This document shows, piece after piece, positions 11,129 to 20,176 of a stretch of DNA of 38,697 nt. The position numbers and the translations under genes were made by a program. Within the stretch, counting starts at the first letter, position 1, and each line of letters opens with the position of its first letter. Origin of the DNA: Rhodospirillales bacterium (GTDB lineage Bacteria > Pseudomonadota > Alphaproteobacteria > UBA828); the NCBI GenBank assembly GCA_028818855.1, contig JAPPMY010000180.1:1-38697 (forward strand). The letters are read 5' to 3'. The notes under the pieces were generated by a model, which saw only the letters and a program-made list of their open reading frames with translations, did not search any database and was not told the DNA's origin.

Positions 11129-12415
11129 TCAGGCGTTGCCGCCCGCCCCGTCGCGTGGGCGCGGGATCACGCGGAGCCGCGTGATCTGGTTGCGCTTGCG
11201 GGCACGGACCTCGAAGGTAAAGCCGTGGAACGAGAACGACTCGCCGATCTCGGGGATCTCCTGCGCCTCGTTGAGCACCAGGCCCGCGATCGTCGCGGCT
11301 TCCTCGTCGGGCAGGTCCCAGCCATAGGCGCGATTGAGGTCGCGGATCGCCGCGGTTCCCCGGATCAGGAGCGAGCCGTCCGCCCGCTCCACCACCTCGC
11401 CGCGCGCGATGTCGTGCTCGTCCACGATCTCGCCCACGATCTCCTCGATGATGTCTTCGAGGGTCACGAGGCCCATCAGCGAGCCGTACTCGTCGACGAT
11501 GAGGGCGAAATGAGCCTGCCGCTCGCGGAACGAATGCAGCTGCTCGTCGAGCGGCGTCGTCTCCGGCACGAACCAGGGCTCGGTGACGATCGACAGGATG
11601 TCGAGCCGGTCGAGGTCGGCGAGGTTCGAATGCACAGCCCGCAGCAGGTCCTTGGTGTGCAGCACGCCCACGATGTTGTCCGGCTCGCCCTTCCAGACCG
11701 GAAGCCGCGTGTGAGGGCTGCGCACAACCTGGTCGAGGATGTCGGCGAGCGCAGCATCGGCGTCGATCATCTCCATGGTCTTGCGGTGGGTCATGACCGC
11801 CCCGACATCGACGTCCTCCAGGTCGAGGATGCTGTGGAGCATGTCGTGCTCGTGCTTGACCATCTCGCCCTCGCGGGCCTGCAGGGTGATGGTGCCGCGC
11901 AGCTCCTCTTCGGCGGCGCTCGCCGATCTCGTCGCCTGGGAGGCGCCGGCCACGCTGAGCGTCGCCGAGACGATCAGCTGCACCGCGCTCACGATGGGAG
12001 AGAGCATCCACACGATCGGGCGCAGCACCGGCCCCACGCGGAGTGCGACCCGGTCGGGGTGGCGGATCGCGTAGGTCTTGGGCAGGACCTCGGCGAAGAC
12101 CAGGATGACGAGGGTCATGCCGATCGTCGCATAGGCCACGCCGGCATCGCCGACGACCGAGATCAGCAGACTCGTGGCAAGAGCCGACGCGAGGATGTTG
12201 ACGGCGTTGTTGCCGAGCAGGATGGCGCCGATCAGACGCTCGCGGTCTTCCCTGAGACGCTCGACCGCGCGTGCGCGCCTGTCGCCCTCGCCGGCGAGAT
12301 GGTGCATGCGCGGGCGGGAGGCTGCGGTCAACGCAGTCTCCGAGCCGGAGAAGAAACCCGATAGCGCGATCAGGAGGCCGATCGCGCCGATGGTGATGGC
12401 AGTCTCGCTCGTCAT
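11129..12415 (-). CDS. CNNM/CorC-type membrane protein (DUF21, CBS pair, CorC_HlyC)
   Basis: The 428-residue protein starts with a DUF21 membrane domain (about residues 1-190, roughly four hydrophobic segments, including [17 protein letters not shown], the family signature). It continues with two CBS domains (about 200-330; [12 protein letters not shown] and [10 protein letters not shown]) and ends in a CorC_HlyC domain ([20 protein letters not shown]). Such proteins are linked to magnesium/cobalt export or homeostasis; the old name hemolysin is misleading. It follows aroB by 30 bp on the same strand, so aroK-aroB-CNNM is a probable operon, an arrangement common in alphaproteobacteria. Substrate is not proven. 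Confidence 0.9.
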   Translation of the reverse strand: MTSETAITIGAIGLLIALSGFFSGSETALTAASRPRMHHLAGEGDRRARAVERLREDRERLIGAILLGNNAVNILASALATSLLISVVGDAGVAYATIGMTLVILVFAEVLPKTYAIRHPDRVALRVGPVLRPIVWMLSPIVSAVQLIVSATLSVAGASQATRSASAAEEELRGTITLQAREGEMVKHEHDMLHSILDLEDVDVGAVMTHRKTMEMIDADAALADILDQVVRSPHTRLPVWKGEPDNIVGVLHTKDLLRAVHSNLADLDRLDILSIVTEPWFVPETTPLDEQLHSFRERQAHFALIVDEYGSLMGLVTLEDIIEEIVGEIVDEHDIARGEVVERADGSLLIRGTAAIRDLNRAYGWDLPDEEAATIAGLVLNEAQEIPEIGESFSFHGFTFEVRARKRNQITRLRVIPRPRDGAGGNA

Positions 12416-12445
12416 GGCCGTGTCGTTGGGAATTGTGGTCGGGAT

Positions 12446-13612
12446 TCAGCGGGAGGCGGAACGAGCCCCCTGGTCGAAGGCCTGATCGAGAAGACCGCCA
12501 AGCGCCTCAGGCGGGACGTCCTGGCTGAGAAAGGCGCGTCCGATGCCGCGCGTGAGCACGAACGTCATGCGTCCGTCCTGCACCTTCTTGTCGCGCCTCA
12601 TCCGCGCGATCAGAGCAGGCGGATCCCAGCGGATCGCGGGCAGGGCCGCCGCCTCGCTGGGGAGGTCGATCGCGCGGAAATGGGCCGTCACCCGCGCTGC
12701 GTCGTCCCCGGTGCAATGGCCGAGAGCCGCGGAGAGGCGATGGGCGAGCACGATGCCGTAGGCGACCGCCTCGCCGTGCAGGAGCGACCCGTCGTAGCCG
12801 GTCTCCGCCTCCAGCGCGTGTGCGAAGGTGTGGCCGAGATTGAGCAGGGCACGCGTGCCGCTCTCGCGCTCGTCCGCGGCCACGATGCGCGCCTTGGCCC
12901 GGCAGGAATGGGCCACGGCCGTGCGCGTCAGGTCGCGATCGCCCGCGAGCAGCGCCGCCCCGTTACGTTCGAGCCAGGCGAAGAATTCCGGGTCGTCGAT
13001 GAGGCCGTACTTCACGATCTCGGCGTAGCCCGCCCTCAGCTCCCGCGCCGGTAGCGTGCCGAGCGTCGCCACGTCGGCCAGCACCAGGCGCGGCTGGTAG
13101 AACGTGCCGATCAGGTTCTTGCCGTGGGTGCTGTTGACGCCGGTCTTGCCGCCCACGCCGCTGTCGACCTGCGCCAGGAGAGTCGTCGGTATCTGAACGA
13201 ACGGGACGCCGCGCAGCAGGACGCTTGCGGCGAAGCCGGTGAGGTCGCCGACCACGCCGCCACCGAGCGCAACCAGCGTGGTCGTGCGCTCGATCCCGCG
13301 GCCGAGAATGTCGTCGAGCACGCCCCCGAGCGTCGCCAGGTCCTTGCTGTGCTCGCCGGCATCGACGATCACGTGAGAGCACGCGAAGCCCGCCTCCTTC
13401 AAGGCGTCGAGTGTCGAGTCGAGGTAGACATTCGCGACGACGCTGTCGGTGACCACGATCGCCGAGCGGCCGGGGAGGAGGGGCGCCAGCAGCGCCCCCG
13501 CCTCGCGCAGGAGGTCGCTGCCCACCAGCACGTCGTAGCTGCGCGGGCCAAGCTCCACGCGCACCGTCTCCCGGGCCTGGCCGGGTCGCGGGTCGGGGTT
13601 GGTCGTATCCAC
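12446..13612 (-). CDS. aroB: 3-dehydroquinate synthase
   Basis: The 388-residue cytosolic enzyme of the shikimate pathway converts DAHP to 3-dehydroquinate using NAD and a divalent metal. The hallmark stretch is complete: [32 protein letters not shown] and [11 protein letters not shown]. The metal-ligand motifs are [21 protein letters not shown] and [10 protein letters not shown]. The ATG at 13612 lies just 5 bp after the aroK stop, so translation is probably coupled. The N-terminal 15 residues are poorly conserved and a later start is possible. Confidence 0.96.
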   Translation of the reverse strand: MDTTNPDPRPGQARETVRVELGPRSYDVLVGSDLLREAGALLAPLLPGRSAIVVTDSVVANVYLDSTLDALKEAGFACSHVIVDAGEHSKDLATLGGVLDDILGRGIERTTTLVALGGGVVGDLTGFAASVLLRGVPFVQIPTTLLAQVDSGVGGKTGVNSTHGKNLIGTFYQPRLVLADVATLGTLPARELRAGYAEIVKYGLIDDPEFFAWLERNGAALLAGDRDLTRTAVAHSCRAKARIVAADERESGTRALLNLGHTFAHALEAETGYDGSLLHGEAVAYGIVLAHRLSAALGHCTGDDAARVTAHFRAIDLPSEAAALPAIRWDPPALIARMRRDKKVQDGRMTFVLTRGIGRAFLSQDVPPEALGGLLDQAFDQGARSASR

Positions 13613-13617
13613 CGGGG

Positions 13618-14211
13618 TCAGGCCTCGATCCCCGCCGACGGCGGCTCCGGACCGGTTTCCCTGCGCTGCGCCTCCCGGTGCGCGCCGATCGCGTCGAGCA
13701 CCGCGTCCACCGTGTGTTCGTGCGGCCCGTCCATGCTGTCGACGACGACGTCGGCCTCCGCATAGATCGGATGGCGCTCCGCAATCAATCGCTGCAGGAT
13801 CGCGCGCGGATCGCCGCCGGCCAGCAGCGGGCGATTGGTGCGTCGCGAGACGCGGGAGACCAGCAGGTCGAGATCGGCGCGCAGCCAGACCGATATGCCG
13901 CGCGCCCGGATCGCCGCGCGGGTGTCAGGGTCCATGAACGCGCCCCCGCCCGTGGCGAGCACGTGCGCCGGCCGATTCAGCAGGCGAGCGATGACCCGGC
14001 GCTCGCCGTCCCTGAAGGCGGCCTCGCCGTGCAACTCGAATATGTCGGTGATCGAGCATCCCGCGGCGCGCTCGATCTCAGCATCGGCGTCGACGAACGG
14101 CATGCCGAGCCGGCCGGCGAGCCGGCGGCCGATCGCGCTCTTTCCCGCACCCATCAGGCCCACGAGGACGATCGAGCACTCGATTCGCGGGCACCCCTTG
14201 TTCGACGTCAT
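13618..14211 (-). CDS. aroK: Shikimate kinase
   Basis: The 197-residue kinase phosphorylates shikimate to shikimate-3-phosphate. It shows a P-loop [16 protein letters not shown], the shikimate-binding [15 protein letters not shown] and ATGGGAF segments, and the lid RRTNRPLL. The ATG at 14211 was chosen because the 38 codons upstream (open to 14325) look unlike protein and the family begins shortly before the P-loop. It is the first gene of the aroK-aroB-CNNM unit and is divergent from the small membrane protein gene at 14379. Confidence 0.95.
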   Translation of the reverse strand: MTSNKGCPRIECSIVLVGLMGAGKSAIGRRLAGRLGMPFVDADAEIERAAGCSITDIFELHGEAAFRDGERRVIARLLNRPAHVLATGGGAFMDPDTRAAIRARGISVWLRADLDLLVSRVSRRTNRPLLAGGDPRAILQRLIAERHPIYAEADVVVDSMDGPHEHTVDAVLDAIGAHREAQRRETGPEPPSAGIEA

Positions 14212-14378
14212 CGGCTCAGCGGCACGCTCCGCCCCGCCCGGGCGCGCGTCGTTGAAGCGCCGCGTCCGCGCCGATAGACTGCCACACCGTCGCCATAATC
14301 GGATTCTAGCACACAAGCGACACATGCCTGCGGGCTGATTCTCGGCTCGCCTGCATCCAAGAGTGAGGGCACGTCCCC

Positions 14379-14507
14379 TTGAAAGTCCTCGTCGTCATCC
14401 TCCTGCTCGTCATCGGTGGCGGGATCGGCTTCCTCCTGACCTGGGACATTCCGCCGCCAAGCGGCCAGATCGAAAAGGTGCTGTCCAATGAGCGCTTCGA
14501 GAAGTGA
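14379..14507 (+). CDS. Small single-pass membrane protein (42 residues)
   Basis: A TTG start with GAGGG about nine bases upstream opens a 42-codon frame. Residues 2-20 ([19 protein letters not shown]) form one membrane helix. The short tail [22 protein letters not shown] follows, with a WDIPPP motif that I recall from similar tiny proteins beside xerD/aroK in Rhodospirillales (from memory, not searched). The tail presumably lies in the periplasm. Its TGA overlaps the GTG of the next gene (GTGA, 14504-14507), which argues strongly that it is translated and coupled to the exported protein downstream. Function unknown. It is small enough to be missed by gene callers. Confidence 0.72.
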   Translation: MKVLVVILLLVIGGGIGFLLTWDIPPPSGQIEKVLSNERFEK

Positions 14508-16399
14508 GAGCGCTTCTCGGTAGCCCCATGCCGCGATCTCTCATCTCTCGTTCGCCGGCCGGCCGACACCCGTTGTCCGCTGCTGCCGGCGTCGCCGTCA
14601 CGATCATGTTGATCTTCGTTGCCTCCGCGGGTGAGGGCATCGCTCAGGACGCCGACGAGCCGCTGCGGCTGATACCGGCGCAGACGGACGAAGCCTCCGG
14701 CGACAGTTCGGAGCCGGGCGAGGCCGGCACCGCAGCCTCCAGCGCGGAGCCGATCATCGAAATCGGGCCAGACGACGTTCCCGTGCTGACCATCCCCGAG
14801 TCGGGCGAGAACGGGATCGAGGTCGGAGCCCTCGACGCCATCGACCCCGACGCCGCCGGCGTGCTTCTCGCAGGGGTCGCGCGGTTCCTCGGCGATATCT
14901 GGTCCGGCTCGCGCAGGGCGAGGATCGAAGCCTTGTTGCCGCGCCTGCCGGCCGCAACGCCGTCTCCGGTCATGCGGGGGTTGGCGCTTTCGCTGCTCAC
15001 CTCTCCGGCAGAGCCGCCAGCGGGTCCCGGCGAGACCGGCGCCCTGGCGCTGGCGAGGGTCGAGCGTCTCACCGCCATGGGCGCGCGCGACGCCGCCGTC
15101 GCTCTTCTCAAGGCGGCCGGCCCGCCCGGCGCTGCGGACGCCATTGCCCGGATCACCAACGACCGCTGGCTCACGGCGCTCGACTATGCCGCGGCCTGTG
15201 AGCGGGTGCTGGGCAGGGCCGGGCCCGGGGATGGCTATTGGCGCCGGGTGCGCATTCTCTGCCAGGCACATGCCGGTCTCGTCGAGGCCGCGACGCTCGG
15301 CCTCGAACTCCTGCTGGAGACCGATGCCGCGCCCGATCAAGCCTTCGACGACGCCATCTACGCCATGGCCGGGCTGGCGGAGCCGGTCGCGGATGGCCGG
15401 GCCGACCCGACTCCGCTCCGTGTCGCCGCTTGGCGACTGGCGCAGTTGCCGATCCCCGCCCAGGCGGTGGCGAAGGCGGCGCCGGATCTGCTTCCGGCCA
15501 TCGTCGGCGCCCCGGAAAGTCTGCCCGGAACCCGGCTGTTGGCGGCGGAACGCGCCGAGGCGACCGGCGCGCTCTCCATCGAGTCCCTGCGCGCCCTCTA
15601 CAGGGAAATGGCCTTCTCGGCGGAGGAATTGGCCGATGCTCTGGCGCAGGTCGAAGCGCTGGAGCCGCCGCTCGGCCGCTCGCTCATGCTCCAGGCGGTT
15701 GAAGCCCAGACGGCGCCGGCCCTGCGGGCGGAGCTGCTGGCGGCCGCTCTCTTCCTTGCCGAGGCCCAGGGCGCCTACGGGACCGCGGCGCGCGCGCTCG
15801 CGCACGTGGTGCAGACCGTCCCCTCCGAGGCGGAGCATGTCTGGTTCAGCGACGCTGCCGGGCGGGCGCTGTTCGCCGCCGGCGACCGGGAGGGCGCCGC
15901 GGCCTGGTACGCGCTCGCCAGCGAAGAAGCGCCGCGCGATGCCGGGGCGGCGCGGTCTGCGATCCGGCTCTGGCCCCTCATGCTGCTCACCGGCGACGAG
16001 ATTCATCTGAAGACGGCTCCGTTCGAGGTGTGGCTGGCACTGCGGGCCGAAGAGGGCGAGCGGGCTGTCGCGCTCGCTCGCGCCAACTGGCTGGTCATTC
16101 TGGTCGATGCGCTGGGCGGGCAGATCGATCCCGAGGTGTGGGATCGCCTTCTGGCCGAGGGACGGCCGATGCCGGCCCAGGCGCCGACGCTGGCGCTCCT
16201 GCACGGTCTTCGTATGGCGGCCGAAGGGGGTCAGCTCGGCGAGACCGTTCTGATGGCGCTGATCCTGCTGGGCGACGGCGGTCCTGCCGCTGCCGGTCTC
16301 CCGACCGTGGGACCCGTGGTCTCCAGCCTCGTTTCTGCCGGCCTCTCGGACGAGGCGCGGGCGATCGCCCTCGAGGCGGTGCTGGCGGCAGGGCTTTGA
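14504..16399 (+). CDS. Large exported alanine-rich helical protein of unknown function
   Basis: The 631-residue protein begins with a signal-anchor-like segment (about residues 22-45, SAAAGVAVTIMLIFVASAGEGIAQ, ending in an AQ-D cleavage-like site). An acidic low-complexity stretch (about 47-110) follows, then a long Ala/Leu/Glu-rich, probably alpha-solenoid body with repeated ALxLLxxA patterns, suggesting TPR-like helical repeats in the periplasm. Similar proteins next to xerD in Rhodospirillales have been labelled 'antifreeze' proteins, a name without functional support; this is from memory. The GTG at 14504 overlaps the preceding stop; an ATG at 14528 is the alternative. The stop overlaps the TTG of xerD, so the three genes look translationally linked. 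Confidence 0.8.
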   Translation: MRALLGSPMPRSLISRSPAGRHPLSAAAGVAVTIMLIFVASAGEGIAQDADEPLRLIPAQTDEASGDSSEPGEAGTAASSAEPIIEIGPDDVPVLTIPESGENGIEVGALDAIDPDAAGVLLAGVARFLGDIWSGSRRARIEALLPRLPAATPSPVMRGLALSLLTSPAEPPAGPGETGALALARVERLTAMGARDAAVALLKAAGPPGAADAIARITNDRWLTALDYAAACERVLGRAGPGDGYWRRVRILCQAHAGLVEAATLGLELLLETDAAPDQAFDDAIYAMAGLAEPVADGRADPTPLRVAAWRLAQLPIPAQAVAKAAPDLLPAIVGAPESLPGTRLLAAERAEATGALSIESLRALYREMAFSAEELADALAQVEALEPPLGRSLMLQAVEAQTAPALRAELLAAALFLAEAQGAYGTAARALAHVVQTVPSEAEHVWFSDAAGRALFAAGDREGAAAWYALASEEAPRDAGAARSAIRLWPLMLLTGDEIHLKTAPFEVWLALRAEEGERAVALARANWLVILVDALGGQIDPEVWDRLLAEGRPMPAQAPTLALLHGLRMAAEGGQLGETVLMALILLGDGGPAAAGLPTVGPVVSSLVSAGLSDEARAIALEAVLAAGL

Positions 16400-17394
16400 A
16401 GCGCAGGGGGCGACGGCCATCGGCCGGGGCGGCGCTTGGCGCGGCTGATTCCGCCGCCATCGAGGCCTTTCTCGAAATGGCGGTAGCCGAGCGCGGACTC
16501 GCCCGCAACTCGATCGATGCCTACCGGCGGGACCTCGCCTGCTTCGCCGCTCATCTGGCGCCATCCCGCATCGCGCTGGCCGATGCGCAAACCAAATCGA
16601 TACGCGGGTTCATGGCTGCGCAGAGCCGCGCCGGCGTCGCGGCGCGGACTGTCTCCCGCCGGCTCTCGTGCCTGCGCCAGTTCTACCTGTTCCTGCTGAC
16701 CGACGGGCGGCGGGACGACGACCCCACCGCTCCGGTCGAGTCGCCGACACTCCCGCGCACGCTCCCCGGCGTGCTGAGCGAGGAGGAGGTGGAGAGGCTG
16801 CTGGCTGCCGCCTGCCCGCCGGACGACGCGACAAAGGCGTCGAGCAAGCGCGCGGCTGACGGCCTCCGCCTGCGCGCCATGATCGAGCTGCTCTACGGCA
16901 GCGGCCTGCGTGTCTCCGAGCTGGTGTCGCTGCCGCTTCAGGCGGCCTCGGCGGAGACGCGAACCCTGCTGGTGCGGGGCAAGGGCGACAAGGAGCGCAT
17001 CGTCCCGCTGGGAGCGCCCGCGCACCGCGCGCTCGACGCCTATCTGGCCGTGCGCGATCGTCACCTGGCGGAGGGGGCGCCGTCGCGCTGGATGTTTCCC
17101 TCCCGCAGCGCGTCCGGCCACCTCACGCGCCACCGCCTCGCGCAGATGCTGAAGGCCGTGGCCCGCAAAGCCGGGATCGAGCCGGGCAGGGTTTCGCCCC
17201 ATGCGCTGCGTCACGCCTTCGCCAGCCACCTGCTCGCCAATGGCGCGGACCTGAGGGCGGTGCAGAAGATGCTCGGCCACGCCGACATCGCGACGACGGA
17301 GATCTACACCCATGTCCTCGACGAGCGGCTCAAGCGCGTGGTCGAGACCGGGCACCCGCTGGCCGCCACGGGCCGCGCGCGCTCGGGCGGCTAG
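16396..17394 (+). CDS. xerD: Site-specific tyrosine recombinase XerD
   Basis: The 332-residue protein has an N-terminal SAM-like core-binding domain (about residues 18-105) and a C-terminal catalytic domain with the full set of residues: Arg172 (GSGLRVSEL), Lys196 (GKGDKER), His269 and Arg272 (HALRHAFASHLL), His295 (LGHADIATTEIYTH) and Tyr304. The ending THVLDERLKRVVETGHPLA and the neighbourhood (aroK, exported protein) fit XerD rather than XerC or a mobile integrase. With XerC it resolves chromosome dimers at dif. The TTG at 16396 overlaps the previous stop as TTGA; the first ATG in frame lies in the core domain, so the TTG is preferred. It is slightly longer than E. coli XerD (298) owing to an N-terminal extension and an insert near residues 140-155. 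Confidence 0.94.
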   Translation: MKRRGRRPSAGAALGAADSAAIEAFLEMAVAERGLARNSIDAYRRDLACFAAHLAPSRIALADAQTKSIRGFMAAQSRAGVAARTVSRRLSCLRQFYLFLLTDGRRDDDPTAPVESPTLPRTLPGVLSEEEVERLLAAACPPDDATKASSKRAADGLRLRAMIELLYGSGLRVSELVSLPLQAASAETRTLLVRGKGDKERIVPLGAPAHRALDAYLAVRDRHLAEGAPSRWMFPSRSASGHLTRHRLAQMLKAVARKAGIEPGRVSPHALRHAFASHLLANGADLRAVQKMLGHADIATTEIYTHVLDERLKRVVETGHPLAATGRARSGG

Positions 17395-17565
17395 GCCGGG
17401 GCAGGCAGGGCATGGGCAGGCGGGCGTGTTGCGCGCGCGAAACGGGGCATCCGGTTGTCGGCTCACGGCGCGCTGTATTAGTGTGGCCAATCGCCGCGAG
17501 CTACAGGTGGGCCGGCGGGCGGCCGTGGGGTGCCGTTTCGGTGCCCGTGGGGTGACGGACAGGCG

Positions 17566-18717
17566 ATGAGCGGACAACGGCCATTCCTGCTTCGCATGAG
17601 CCTCTTCCTGGCCCTCGTGGTCGGAATCGTCGTCGTGCTGAGCGGCACCTTGGCCGAGGCATTCTTCGCCAACTCCGTGCTCAACGGCGTCATCCTCGGC
17701 GCCCTGATCATCGGCATCGTCTACAACTTCCGCCAGGTCCTGCTGCTGAAGCCCGATTCGGCCTGGCTCGCGGCCGTGAAGCAGGCAGAGGTGCCGGGCG
17801 CAGCGGCGCCGGCGTCTGCGCGCAAGCCCCGCCTGCTGGCGCCGCTGGCGACGATGCTGGCGGACCGGCAGGGCCGCATGACGCTCTCCGCCGTCTCGCT
17901 GCGCAGCCTGCTCGACGGCATCAGCTCGCGGCTCGACGAATCGCGCGACCTCTCGCGCTACATGATCGGCCTGCTGATCTTCCTGGGCCTCCTCGGCACG
18001 TTCTGGGGCCTGCTGCAGACCGTGACCTCGGTCGGCGGCGTGATCGGCGATCTCTCGGTCGCCAACCAGGACATGATCGGCGTTTTCGATGACCTCAAGG
18101 GCGGTCTCGAAGCGCCGCTCGAAGGGATGGGCACGGCGTTCAGCTCGTCGCTCTTCGGCCTTGCCGGCTCGCTCGTTCTCGGCTTTCTCGACCTGCAGGC
18201 GAGCCAGTCGCAGAACCGCTTCTACAACGAGCTGGAGGACTGGCTTTCCTCCTACACCCGTCTCACGGGCGGCACCCTCTCGATGGACGGCGACCAGTCG
18301 GTTCCCGCCTACGTCAGCGCGCTCCTGGAGAAGACCGCCGACAGCCTGGAGGATCTCCAGCGAACGCTCGCGCGCGGCGAGGAGCAACGGGCGTCGTCGT
18401 CGGCCAACCTGCTCTCGCTGACCGAGCGGCTGGCGACCCTCACGGACCACATGCGCTCCGAGCAGGACCTGATGGTCAAGCTGGTCGAGAACCAGCTCGA
18501 GATGCGGCCGGTGCTGGAGCGGCTCGCGGCGGGCGCCACCCGCGAGACCGGCCTCGACGAGCCCAGCCGCGCCCATCTGCGCAACATGGACGTCTATCTC
18601 CAGCGCCTCCTGGAGGAGGTGGTCTCCGGGCGGGAGCAGTCGGTTTCCGAGCTGCGCAGCGAGATCAAGCTCCTCGCCCGGACCATGGCGGCGGTCGCGG
18701 AAAACAGCCGCCGCTAG
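17566..18717 (+). CDS. MotA/TolQ/ExbB-like proton channel stator protein
   Basis: The 383-residue membrane protein has four predicted helices at about residues 11-33, 37-57, 132-155 and 185-212. The last two carry the MotA/TolQ/ExbB signatures GLLIFLGLLGTFWGLLQTV and GMGTAFSSSLFGLAGSLVLGF. A long charged helical tail (about 230-383) follows, ending with heptad-like SELRSEIKLLARTMAAVAE. It should form the pentameric ring of an ion-driven motor with the downstream OmpA-like protein. The ATG at 17566 is preferred to an upstream GTG at 17530. The 171-bp gap after xerD suggests its own promoter (TTGTCG/TATTAG near 17455-17481, 15-bp spacing, weak). The long cytoplasmic tail resembles ZorA more than TolQ. 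Confidence 0.87.
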   Translation: MSGQRPFLLRMSLFLALVVGIVVVLSGTLAEAFFANSVLNGVILGALIIGIVYNFRQVLLLKPDSAWLAAVKQAEVPGAAAPASARKPRLLAPLATMLADRQGRMTLSAVSLRSLLDGISSRLDESRDLSRYMIGLLIFLGLLGTFWGLLQTVTSVGGVIGDLSVANQDMIGVFDDLKGGLEAPLEGMGTAFSSSLFGLAGSLVLGFLDLQASQSQNRFYNELEDWLSSYTRLTGGTLSMDGDQSVPAYVSALLEKTADSLEDLQRTLARGEEQRASSSANLLSLTERLATLTDHMRSEQDLMVKLVENQLEMRPVLERLAAGATRETGLDEPSRAHLRNMDVYLQRLLEEVVSGREQSVSELRSEIKLLARTMAAVAENSRR

Positions 18718-18741
18718 AGGCTGAGCGCGGGAAGCCGCCCG

Positions 18742-20172
18742 GTGAACGCCGCATCGCGCCAGAGACGCAGAGGCACCCGCGCCGACTACTGGCCGGGGTT
18801 CGTCGACCTGATGTCGACGCTGCTCCTGGTCATGATCTTCCTGCTCGTCGTCTACATGCTGGCGCAGTACTTCCTGCAGCGCTCGCTCTCGGAGGAGGCC
18901 GAGGCGAAGGACGATATCCAGGCCGAGCTGAACAGCCTCGACGAGATGCTCTCCATGGAGCAGCAGGCCAACGCGGACCTCCGGCTCAACATCGCCCAGC
19001 TCGCGGACCAGCTTCAGTCCTCGCTCTCCGTCCGGGACCAGCTCATCGCCGAGCTTTCGATGGTGACCGGCGAGCGCGACACGCTCCAGCTTCGCCTGAG
19101 AGAGATGACGGGGGAGGCGCAGACGGCGCTCGCCGATCAGGCCCAGGCGTCGATCAGGGCCGATGCCGGCGAGGAGAAGATCAAGGTCCTGCTCTCCGAC
19201 GTGGAGCGCCTGCGCCGCGACATCGACGCGCTGCAGGCCGTGCGCAGGGACCTCGAATCGAAGGTCAGCGTGATGGCCGCAGCCCTGGTCGAGAGCCGCA
19301 GCGAGCTGGACCAGAGCGAGGACGAGACGGCGGCCGTGCGCGCCGACCTCTCCGCGCTGCGCGATACCAGGGCGGAACTGGAAGCGCGCCTCTCCGACGA
19401 GCGGGAGCGCACGGTGCTCGCCCAGCGCACGCTGCAGGACCGCGAGATCCGCCTCGCCGAGGTGCAGGCCCTTCACCTCGCCGCCCAGACCACCATCGAG
19501 GGCAACGAGGCGTCGCTGGGCGAGACTCGCGCGCTGAGCGCCCGCCAGCGCGACCAGATCGCCGTCCTCAATCAGCAGATCAACGCGCTGAGATCGCAGC
19601 TCGGCCGCGTCGAGCGGGCGCTGCAGATCTCCGAGCAGAAGAGCGAAGAGCAGGAGGTCACGATCGCCAACCTCGGCCAGCGCCTCAACATGGCGCTCGC
19701 CGCCAAGGTCGAGGAGCTCGCCGCCTACCGCTCCGAGTTCTTCGGCCGGCTGCGGGAAGTGCTGAGCGAGCGGCGCGACTTCACCATCATCGGCGACCGC
19801 TTCGTCTTCCAGTCGGAAGTCCTGTTCGCGTCCGCCTCCGACCAGCTGGAGGCCGAGGGCCACGAGCGCCTCGCGCAGTTTGCGCAGGTCCTCCAGGACG
19901 TCATGGTTCAGATCCCGACGGAGCTGCCGTGGATCCTACAGGTCGACGGGCACACCGACAGCCGGCCGATCCAGACGGCGCGCTTCCCCTCCAACTGGGA
20001 GCTTTCGGCCGCGCGCGCGATCTCGGTGGTGAACTTCCTCATCGCCCTCGGCATCCCGCCGGAGCGGCTGAGCGCCACCGGCTACGGCGAGTTCCAGCCC
20101 ATCGACGACCGGGACGACGAGATCGCCCACCGCCGCAACCGCCGCATCGAGCTGAAGCTGACGCAGCGGTAA
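18742..20172 (+). CDS. MotB/OmpA-like peptidoglycan-binding stator protein with long coiled coil
   Basis: The 476-residue protein has one N-terminal helix (about residues 20-45) with a single buried acidic residue, Asp22 (GFVDLMSTLLLVMIFLL), at the place of the proton-binding Asp of MotB. A coiled coil of nearly 300 residues (about 47-330, rich in Glu, Leu, Arg, Gln) follows, then a C-terminal OmpA peptidoglycan-binding domain: VDGHTDSRPI (401-410), NWELSAARAISVVNFL and GYGEFQPI. The GTG at 18742 lies 24 bp after the MotA-like stop. The pair is a plausible ion-driven rotary unit anchored to the cell wall. Its job is unknown; the only annotated parallels I know are alphaproteobacterial housekeeping pairs and ZorAB. 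It converges on the ABC exporter with a 4-bp gap. Confidence 0.87.
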   Translation: MNAASRQRRRGTRADYWPGFVDLMSTLLLVMIFLLVVYMLAQYFLQRSLSEEAEAKDDIQAELNSLDEMLSMEQQANADLRLNIAQLADQLQSSLSVRDQLIAELSMVTGERDTLQLRLREMTGEAQTALADQAQASIRADAGEEKIKVLLSDVERLRRDIDALQAVRRDLESKVSVMAAALVESRSELDQSEDETAAVRADLSALRDTRAELEARLSDERERTVLAQRTLQDREIRLAEVQALHLAAQTTIEGNEASLGETRALSARQRDQIAVLNQQINALRSQLGRVERALQISEQKSEEQEVTIANLGQRLNMALAAKVEELAAYRSEFFGRLREVLSERRDFTIIGDRFVFQSEVLFASASDQLEAEGHERLAQFAQVLQDVMVQIPTELPWILQVDGHTDSRPIQTARFPSNWELSAARAISVVNFLIALGIPPERLSATGYGEFQPIDDRDDEIAHRRNRRIELKLTQR

Positions 20173-20176
20173 CCAA

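Noticed and set aside
16396-17394. Integrase of a mobile island
   Set aside because: Sequence ending and neighbours fit chromosomal XerD; no attachment site, tRNA or cargo was found nearby.
17566-20172. Zorya anti-phage system
   Set aside because: The motor pair resembles ZorAB but no ZorC, ZorD or ZorE-like genes occur on either side, and flanking genes are housekeeping.
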